DNA of 64,000 bases, from NCBI GenBank assembly GCA_963693085.1, contig OY856412.1, positions 349,282,457-349,346,456 on the forward strand, written 5' to 3'. The notes beneath the pieces are model-generated. The model had not been told where the DNA came from. It ran no database searches and saw nothing but the letters and a program-made list of their open reading frames with translations. Every line of letters starts with the position of its first letter. Positions within the stretch are counted from its first letter, which is position 1. A program made the translations under genes and the position numbers. Shown here piece by piece: positions 56,915 to 64,000 of this stretch. Source of the DNA: Alisma plantago-aquatica. Its lineage: Eukaryota; Streptophyta; Magnoliopsida; Alismatales; Alismataceae.

Positions 56915-59135
56915 TGTTTGGGTTTTAGGGGAGGCAGAGAAGGTAGCAGAAACAAAAAATTTTCTCCCCCAAACCCAGAACAAGGAAACGCGTCAACGTC
57001 TATACAATAGGAAAGGATGGTTTGTGGAATCATACCTTGTCCCGAGGCTTGCTCGGCGACAATACCTTGCGCCTTGCACGGTCTTCACCTCTTATCTTAG
57101 ACGGTGTCTGTGCAGCTCCTGGTCGCACCGGGACGGATGGGATTGAAGGTTGTCCTCCTAGCGGCATAAACCTCCCACCTCTGAAGTAGTCTACACGGAC
57201 TACCTGGAACTCCAATCTCCTTGTCGCACAAGGAATTGGAAGGAGTCGCACCCTCCTGTCAGCGTACTAGTCGCCAACACACTGTCCTGCTACCAGTTGC
57301 AACTGCAGTTGTCTTTCCCTTACTGTGCCTCCTTTTTTGGGTAGTACTTTCTTGGGCTCTCTTGGTTACCAAAACCAGAGAGAACGACAACTTTACAGAG
57401 CAACTAGTTGCACTGAGTTGTTCTTTGAGAAGCCCCCAATACCCCTATATATAGGAGGGTAATGGGACAGGGTTCTCCATCCCGGGTAATGCGGGACTAA
57501 AAGCAGGAGTAGAAGGGTTCGAGATTTTCCACAAAAACAACCAACTCACAACCTGAACCGATTGTTTCACAACTGAAACGGTCGGTTGGGGACCTGAGTC
57601 GGTCGGTTGACATCTCAACCGATCGGTTGGGACCCATGAACCGGTCGGTTCACTTCTGAACCGGTCGGTTCGTGGTCCTGATCAGTTCCCGATTGACTTT
57701 CCTTCTTTTGTTTCTAATTGGTATCAAATACCAATCCTTGTTCCAATCAAATTGGGCAAGTGAAACGCAAGGAAAATTCTCACCAATCCTACTTTCCCAA
57801 CTTGCTCAGTTGCATCAGTTGAACCGATCATTTCAACACTTGAAGCAATCATTTCACCCTGACCATGAGCCGATCAACTCAACACTTGAGCCGACCGGTT
57901 CACCAAGCTCAGCCGATCGGTTCATCACATGAGCCGATCGGCTGGGAGTGCAGATTGTGCAGAATCAGTCAATTGCGATTTCAATCAATACGATACTCCA
58001 ATCAATATGTCCAACACCTTGAACATTATGACATTGAGCTATCAATTGATTGAGTATTTAATTGAACTACTAAACACCTTTAGTAAACAATCTAAACAAT
58101 GTTTGTGGACAAAACTCCTCTTCCAGGTTAAATCCTATGTGTGTGACTCTGCATGTCCATTTCACGTTGGCAGTGAAATTCCATAACACTTATGACTTCA
58201 CAAGCAAAGAGCGATGCCTAGTCACACATCAGTGCTACCCAAGTGAAAGTATAAAGTTGGAGAAAAACTTTCAATCCTACAATCCATGAATGGTGTTACA
58301 GCGAATGTATAATTCCTTTGTCACTGATATCCCGAATGAACTCAAGGCATGGAACAGTCATCATGTCAACGTTCATTCACTTTCTTGATCTCAGAGTAGA
58401 TTGGAAGAGATATATATGACATCAATATCACATACTGATTCACACATGCGTGCGCACGCCTATTTCAATCCTACTCATCAAGTGGCCTTGGATATTAAAC
58501 TCCCTCAAGAGGGACAAATCCCATATCTATCACTCACCCCTCAAAAGCCCCATGTGTCAAAGCCACCCAATCATCACCTTTATAACAATCCATGTTTCAG
58601 GACTGCGTTTGATGATGTCAAAGTGTGCCCAACGACATGTGTTGAGTGTAGTGATTTCAGGTCAAAGAATCACACTCACCACCATCACTGTTAGTACTGA
58701 CTGTGACTACCATGTCATGGTTCCATGTGTCAAACTCACGGTGGGTCTGTCCGGTACACTTGTTCTCTAACAAGTACCTATGTGTTTGGTTTGATATCTC
58801 TATATAATGACTAATGAGATTCTGTCATCAACCAACACCACAATCTAGTCTTGTGTGTCATTGTTGTCTATCTACCTTCCATAATGACATCCGACTAGGG
58901 ACATAACAAGAATGTACAAACTCTTAGCATCCGTATGATCTCATCGTTCAGGTCCTTAACCTGAAAGCATACGTCATTGAGTACTGTCATTCTCTAGACA
59001 TTCAATATGTTCTATCACTATCTCATATGACTGAACCAGAAAGAATTGGAAGCTTGCCTTTGATGTTTATCAAATCAATCTTAATGTATCCTACCAATCA
59101 TCCAATGATTGGCTCTCAGGGCATACATACCAACA
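56915..59135 (-). repeat. Copia-2 right (5') LTR
   Basis: TGTTTGGGTTTTAGG ... CATACCAACA, 2,221 bp, the same length as the rejoined left LTR. TATA box at 57,445-57,454. Confidence 0.94.
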
Positions 59136-59141
59136 ATAAGT

Positions 59142-59154
59142 ACAAATGGGAATC
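59142..59154 (+). other. Copia-4 first polypurine tract
   Basis: ACAAATGGGAATC, followed by TATTGGTATGTATGACC, matching the PPT plus LTR start of the 2.2-kb-LTR family (TG changed to TA). Copia-2 landed immediately upstream. Confidence 0.75.
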
Positions 59155-60310
59155 TATTGGTATGTATGACCATAGAGACTATCATTTGATGATTGTAACG
59201 GGATACTATGTAAACGATTTATAATACTACATTGATCATATCAATAATGGCAAGTTTCCAATCTATACATTTGTGTTTATATTGTGAGATGACCACAAAA
59301 ATTATAGATGTCTATTGAATAATATACTCAATTACACATGTCTTTGGGTGATGACATGAACAGTGAGATCATATGTCTGCTAAGAGTATGTATTCTTGTT
59401 TTTTCCCTAATCGGTTGTTATTATATAAATATCCATAGACATCAATAACACATAAGATTAGAATATATGTTGGTTGATGGAAGAATCTCATTATCCATGA
59501 TATGGAGATATTAAACCAAATACATAGATACTTGTTAGAGAACAGTGTATCAGACAGACCCACCTTGAGAGTGACACATGGATACCATGATTGGTAGTTA
59601 GAGTCACATCTCATAATGATTGTGGTGATTGGGGTTCTTAGACCTGAAGTCACTACACTTATCACATGTTGTTCGATGTACTTTGACATCATCCACCGTG
59701 GTCCTGAATAAGGATTTCCATAAAGATGGTGCTTGGGTACACTGTGGCACATTGGGATGATTGTGAGTGATGTAGATGGAATTTTTCCTTCATGTGGGAG
59801 TTTGATATTCTAGCCACTTGATTAGCGAGACTTAGAAATGCATGGCCATGATGATGTGAGTCAATATGTGATATTGAGCTTACATATATCTCAGACAGTC
59901 TGCTCTAGTTCAAGAAACATGGATGTAATGTTAAAGAGGATAACATTTCCATGACTCGAGTTCAATCTGAATATCAGCGACAAAAAGGAATTATACAATC
60001 ACTGTAACACCAATCATGAATGATAGGTTAAGTTGTTCTCCAACTTCTCCAATTACTTGGGTGCCAATGAAGTCTTGCTAGATACCATTCATTGCTTGTG
60101 AAACCATAATATGATTATGGATATCATTGCCAACGTAATTTAGAGCCTACCGGGTCACACACATAGGATGTGTTGGAAAAGAAGTATAATTATGGATTTG
60201 ATTGGAGTTTCTTTGAATCACATTGATTACTAAAATATTTATGTAATCTATTAGAATAATATAAGAATATATTAAAATGTTTGAGCCAATTAATTGGAGT
60301 GACTGGCTCT
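59155..60310 (+). repeat. U3-like segment of the 2.2-kb LTR type inside Copia-4
   Basis: Homologous, in plus orientation, to the first ~1.1 kb of the Copia-1/2 LTR (read from its TGTTGGTATGTATGCCC end): blocks GGCAAGTTTCCAATC, CTTGTTAGAGAACAGTGTA and GGTCACACACATAGGATG in order. No protein. It ends before a second PPT. Confidence 0.8.
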
Positions 60311-60327
60311 AAGTGCAAGTGAGAGTC
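60311..60327 (+). other. Copia-4 second polypurine tract
   Basis: AAGTGCAAGTGAGAGTC directly before the 3' LTR start TGTTGGTATATATGCCC. This is the PPT that matches the actual LTR pair. Confidence 0.85.
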
Positions 60328-61036
60328 TGTTGGTATATATGCCCATAGAGCCATCTCGAGCGATTGTATGGAGTCAAATATTAATTAATTAATTAAGTAA
60401 TATGAAAATTCTAGAATATTCTAATTAATCCACGAGCGTTTTAATTAACGCAGTCTTTTTGTATCGATGGGTTTAGGAAACCCTGCTTTCTTTTGTCTCC
60501 TATTTAAAGGGGCTTGATGACCAATGTCTTTACCAGATATAGAGAGAACATTTTCAGTTTACGCTCACGTACGTAAACCCTAGCTGTCACCATCCTCAGG
60601 AGAGAAAGGAGAGCACCGTGACGCTAGCACATCGCCGCACAAAGGTTGCTCCTTCCCACCGGCTTAAGAAGTGCGCCGTGGAGTTCCAGTCCATCTGTGT
60701 GGATGAAGTAGAAACGCAGACGCTGAGACGTCTGCTTTCGGAGGACGTCAACGACCATCCATATGTGCTATGAGCGGCGTACATCACCGCACGAAAGGAG
60801 TGTTGCCAGATCTTCCCATGACACACTCAGCGAACGGGAGAGAAGTACCGTCTGTGTATGCCAACAACATTGCACACCATCGTACAGTGGGAAATCGCCG
60901 GACTTACTGCGCGATAAGATATATCCCGTGAACACTCTTTCTGAATACACTTTTGTCGACAAGATCCTGTTCCGAGTTGTGTGTAAATTTATTTTTGTTG
61001 CTTCCTCCGTGCATGATTTCTCCACAAAACCCAACA
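60328..61036 (+). repeat. Copia-4 3' LTR
   Basis: Partner of 21,560-22,283, ending AACCCAACA, followed by TSD ATAAC. TATA box at 60,500-60,510. Confidence 0.93.
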
Positions 61037-61041
61037 ATAAC

Positions 61042-62830
61042 TTCACCAAAAAAATCATTATTGTTCCCATGGAATATGTTTTTGAATTCCAATTTGGTGC
61101 TTATGATTTTCTTGCCTTTGGACTTGGATATAAGGGTTCAATATTTGTTCTTTAAAAACATTGAAGTTCTTTTTGTATAGCTCAAATACGACCATTCTAA
61201 TAAGGTCATCCATTTATTGATTTGGGCTCAATTGTAGCAAATGAAGGTGCTAGTACCCAAGCCTAATGATGATACCCTGAAGTTTGAAATTTTGGATATA
61301 CCATAAAGGGTGAGTTCATATGGATGATATTTGAAAAATTGGTATGGGAATCCTTCATGTGGACGTCATGATCAACTAGTTCTTTATCATGATCGGTGAT
61401 GTCTACTTGTTTTATTTGATTAATTGATTACATGAAGCATCATAAGTATAAATAATTTACAGGGAGTATCATTAATTTTGTTGAACCTAACACAAATAAA
61501 TCATTCACATCCAGAAGATACTTCACATACGATATGATAGACTATGGTAAAGTTACTATATTCAAGGAAGCATGCTTTTCTAGATTTTGCATCAAGTATA
61601 ACTAAGTTACTCTTGGTCTTGAGAACAACTCAAGTGCATCCCATATCCCAAAAATGACAATAACATGGTAATTAGTATGCCATAGTTAAAGATGATTCTC
61701 TTTAACATAGAGTAAGTAGAGACTCATGTTCGAATTCTCGAGTGTGCGGCCTGGGCAATGCTTGGTCTTGTCAAGAATGGTGGTCTTTGCGTGAGGTTAC
61801 ACCCCCCATGTGCGGGTAGTTGAGCGAGGGGAGGTAGGGGTTTATAGTACTGGGATGGGGATGCCGATGCAGCCCCTCCTTGGTGGTGGTTCCAACCTCT
61901 AAAAAAAAATTATTTTTGTAGTCTATGATAAAGAACCTCAGTATATCATGAAAACGCAACGAGTTTCTTATTGATACAAATCATTTTCAAACTCACCTTG
62001 ATGATCAACTAGATGTAAAGAACTTTAACACTAGATTCATAGTTGACTCTGATACATCTAAATCATGAAGATTGTAAGGGTATTAGTGTAAGCTATGAAA
62101 AAAAGAAAGTACAACATAATGTAGAAAACTAGTCAACCGCTACAAGGTAATTTTTACTTCCTCTGATAGATTGGGAATGAATAGGTCCGCATAGATTGAT
62201 ATGAATAAGTTTAAATACTCTTCTACTGATATGAACACCCTTAACTTGAAAAGAGACTTGGTTTCTATTTCTCGCTTACAAGGTTTGGTTCTCCTATTCT
62301 CTTAAAAGTATAATAGGTAAAGTCTCTTGGTAGTTCCTTGCTACTTAATTTTGTCAAATGATGCACATTTGCATGTTGAGGGCATCTGTACCATAAGTTA
62401 AAATATGATTTTCCCTGTAATTAAACATTTTGTATAGGTAGGAATGAGGAAATTTGAATAAAATATTGTGGGCCGATTTTCGTTTCCTATGCCCTTCATA
62501 AACAACCTTGGAAAAAAAAGAAGAATAGGATATCTAGATGCAAGCACCTTTGATATCTTAGTAAGAAACGATAATTGGTATCGCGTAAAATCAGAACATA
62601 ATCAATCTCATCAACAACATTACCTATCATGGTCATCTGACCCTTACATTGTCTCCAAAGGTTGTTTGTCGTTTTAGCTCTTTCGTTCTTTCTTCTTATC
62701 CATTGAACTGAAGTAACCTTGGTCCCCCCTGTCATATGTTTGGAACAACCTCTGCTAACAATCCATTTGTCAGCGTTGTTATGAAATAGCCATCATTTGT
62801 CACGATCACAAAAAATAATTTTGGTCGATG
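61042..62830 (-). pseudogene. Copia-6: ancient copia pol remnant
   Basis: Minus-strand scraps in correct pol order: protease WIVSRGCSKHMTG (about 62,730-62,770), GNV..DEIDYVL, GAG_pre-integrs-like HANVHHLTKLSSKELPRD (62,340-62,420), integrase FKLIHINLCGPIHSQSI...KNYLVAVD (62,110-62,215), DHQGEFEND (about 62,010), then after an interruption LKTKSNLVILDAKSRKACFLEYS (61,545-61,630), and RT EPKSING...AIQKEL...KGKKIISTK (61,100-61,240). Frames are full of stops. It resembles a different copia lineage from Copia-1 to -5 (KGKKIIGTKWVF-type RT). Copia-4 inserted at its left end. Confidence 0.8.
61690..61908 (+). mobile_element. Possible SINE within Copia-6
   Basis: A block foreign to the surrounding integrase, with a pol III B-box-like GTTCGAATTC (61,728-61,737), GC-richer body and a terminal A-run (61,901-61,909) after CCAACCTCT. 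No convincing A box or TSD was found, so the call rests on the B box, the A tail and the interruption of pol homology. Confidence 0.35.
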
Positions 62831-63239
62831 TAAATTCATGGACACACTCGCTTGGCTTCGCTTCGATGTAAACAATGCCATCCTGCGTCCCTCGAAGTCT
62901 TTGTGATGAATTTATAAGAAGATGATTGTCGTGAAAACTAAATGGAATGGAAGGATAGATCTCGACAACATCATAATTTTTAATGAATGAGATGAGCTTC
63001 TAAAGAAAGTGCATTAGACGTGGAGAGCTGTTTCTTTCTATAATCCTAAAGAACGGAAGAAGAAACGCAAGTATGTTTGTACAATCAAATTAGCAATTTT
63101 ATTTTTATCTATTAGGAAATATAAGTAAAGTTTTTAGATTTGTTAATTCTAGGGATTAGACTGTTATCAGTATAGGGAATGTAAAGGTGTATCAACAACA
63201 ACTTTGCATGTGTTGTATAATATTGTTTGTTTTATGTGG
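62831..63239. other. AT-rich spacer, nothing recognised
   Basis: No gene, repeat or element boundary seen between the Copia-6 protease scrap and the GC-rich right edge. Confidence 0.5.
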
Positions 63240-63592
63240 ACACCGGATCCGAACGGGCACAACAAACTCGCCCAGGTCCAGTTGCCTCTCTCTCCTTCTC
63301 TGTCTGATTAACGTGTAACAGGAAAGGAGGTTTGCCAGCCCAAAGGCAGCAAGCAAGCAACGACCAACTGGATAATCAGCATCTTTAATAACGGTCCATG
63401 AAGCATGTAGTTTAAATAAACCGTCCTCGCTGTGTGGGGGCGACCGTCGGGCAGCTGGAGCCTGACCCGATTGTTTTATGTCCGGCTCCCCGTGACACCG
63501 GCACGTCGTCAATGGGTAGGCCCCTCCTGCAGTATCGGTTGGGCCCGATACAAGGCTAGTAGTGGGTAAAAAAGCTCCAGTAGTAGTAGTGG
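63240..63592 (+). promoter_or_regulatory. Putative proximal promoter of a gene beyond the window
   Basis: GC content rises sharply from about 63,240. Short motifs common in plant promoters are present: TTGGGCCCGATA (site II/TCP-like GGGCCC, about 63,539-63,550), TAGGCCCC (63,517) and CACGTCG (63,502). It sits directly upstream of a TATA box. The minus-strand 158-residue frame here matches nothing recognised. Confidence 0.55.
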
Positions 63593-63602
63593 CTATATAT
63601 AG
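63593..63602 (+). promoter_or_regulatory. TATA box
   Basis: CTATATATAG, with GC-rich flanks, 30-35 bp before a plausible start region (63,625-63,635). Unlike the copia LTR TATA boxes it is not embedded in any repeat seen in this window. Confidence 0.6.
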
Positions 63603-63629
63603 TGAGGAGTGTGGAAGCACGGGCGGGTG

Positions 63630-64000
63630 TTTGTGGATTATTTCGTTCGGTTTCGGTTCCTGTGGCATATTGGTTGTGTAGTGGAGAGGGCAAGAAAGAA
63701 AGAAAGAAAGAAAGGCAGACTATACAACCTGCTGGCGACCGGACGGAAGGACGAGCACGACCTGACCGGAGAAGCCGTAGATGGTTGTACCGGTGGTGTT
63801 TGGAGAGGGGGAGGGAAAGCAGGGAGTCTCTGCTTTGGTCCGAACCTGCTCTCTAGTACAGTGATACATCGCTTGGCTTCTTCTCCTCCTTCATCATCCT
63901 CTTAAGCCAACTTCGCCTTCCTCCCACAAGCGTACACTCGAAACCCCACTGACCAGCATCCTTTGTTCCCATTTCCGGAGTAAACCTGAACAGAAGCCCG
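63630..64000 (+). other. Putative 5' leader with (GAAA)n and CT-rich tracts
   Basis: After the TATA box there is no ATG until 63,781. The stretch holds AAGAAAGAAAGAAAGAAAG (63,691-63,712) and CTTCTTCTCCTCCTTCATC (63,879 on), both typical of plant 5' UTRs. No long coding frame starts before the window ends, so the main start codon should lie to the right. Confidence 0.5.
63781..63864 (+). CDS. Short upstream ORF (27 codons) in putative 5' leader
   Basis: The first ATG after the putative transcription start opens a 27-residue frame (MVVPVVFGEGEGKQ...) closed by TGA at 63,862-63,864. The start context is weak (T at -3, G at +4). There is no known family. It might tune translation of the downstream gene or be meaningless. 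Confidence 0.25.
   Translation: MVVPVVFGEGEGKQGVSALVRTCSLVQ

Larger units (their letters stand above)
40886..59135 (-). mobile_element. Copia-2: non-autonomous Ty1/copia, interrupted by Copia-1
   Basis: Left LTR 40,886-42,086 plus 51,203-52,222 (2,221 bp when joined) and right LTR 56,915-59,135 (2,221 bp). TSD ATAAG at 40,881-40,885 and 59,136-59,140. Internal region 52,223-56,914. Orientation is minus: PBS complement GGCTCTGATACCA at 56,901-56,913 beside the right LTR, PPT (minus GTGCAAGTGGGAGTC) at 52,223-52,237 beside the left. Without Copia-1 the element is 9,134 bp. It carries gag but only relics of pol. The left LTR ends CCAATA instead of CCAACA. Confidence 0.94.
21560..61036 (+). mobile_element. 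Copia-4: Ty1/copia host element of the nest
   Basis: LTRs of 724 and 709 bp (21,560-22,283 and 60,328-61,036) with TG...CA-type ends (5' copy CCCAATA, 3' copy CCCAACA), flanked by the TSD ATAAC at 21,555-21,559 and 61,037-61,041. Minus the gypsy (with one TSD) and Copia-2 (with one TSD), the element is 8,210 bp. Order: LTR, PBS, leader, gag, protease, integrase, RT, RNase H, a U3-like segment, PPT, LTR. Integrase before RT identifies copia. The two LTRs differ visibly throughout, including small indels, so it is older than the elements inside it. The coding region has one frameshift and about ten stops. Confidence 0.93.

Noticed and set aside
63192..63668. 158-residue minus-strand frame at the right edge
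   Set aside because: No recognisable family; it runs antisense through the putative promoter and TATA box and is explained by GC-rich sequence with few stops.

Overview
This is nuclear DNA of a flowering plant. It contains an L1-type LINE, Ty1/copia and Athila-type Ty3/gypsy LTR retrotransposons and a CACTA (En/Spm) DNA transposon. Together these fill almost everything except part of 16.6-21.5 kb and the last ~1.2 kb. No prokaryotic or organellar genes were seen. I cannot name the species. The strongest result is that the order of insertion can be read from exact target-site duplications (TSDs).

Left block (1-16,639). A decayed L1-type LINE (endonuclease, RT, zf-RVT, RNase H; 5' end outside the window) ends in an (AT)n tract at about 4,335. 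It abuts an old minus-strand copia (Copia-5), of which a stub of leader and one ~2.05-kb LTR remain. That LTR is split by a 10.1-kb CACTA element (4,835-14,931, TSD CTA). The CACTA carries a broken TNP2-type transposase gene and a second multi-exon gene (Transposase_24-like plus a Ulp1-like cysteine protease), both on the minus strand. A 194-bp foldback lies upstream of the transposase gene.

Middle (16,640-21,554). AT-rich sequence with a possible LINE zf-RVT scrap and a degenerate LTR-like stretch (19,680-21,240).

Nest (21,555-61,041). Copia-4 (plus strand, 0.7-kb LTRs, TSD ATAAC) was hit twice. A 13.0-kb Athila-type gypsy (22,616-35,622, minus, TSD TCCCA) entered its leader. Copia-2 (40,886-59,135, minus, TSD ATAAG) entered just upstream of its polypurine tract. 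Copia-2's left LTR was then split by Copia-1 (42,087-51,197, minus, TSD AAAAC). Excising Copia-1 leaves Copia-2 at 9,134 bp, matching Copia-1's 9,111 bp. Copia-1 and Copia-2 share a gag gene, PBS, PPT and 2.2-kb LTRs, but also the same already-collapsed pol, so they look like a gag-bearing non-autonomous family.

Right edge (61,042-64,000). A very old copia pol remnant (Copia-6, minus) carries a SINE-like insertion. After it, base composition shifts to GC-rich, with a TATA box, a (GAAA)n/CT-rich leader-like stretch and a short upstream ORF. This looks like the promoter and 5' leader of an ordinary gene lying beyond the window.

Recurring theme: several LTR families carry clusters of short palindromic repeats (GATCGGTT type in the copias, GTCGATGGTATCGAC type in the gypsy) in their LTRs and again in one internal non-coding spacer.
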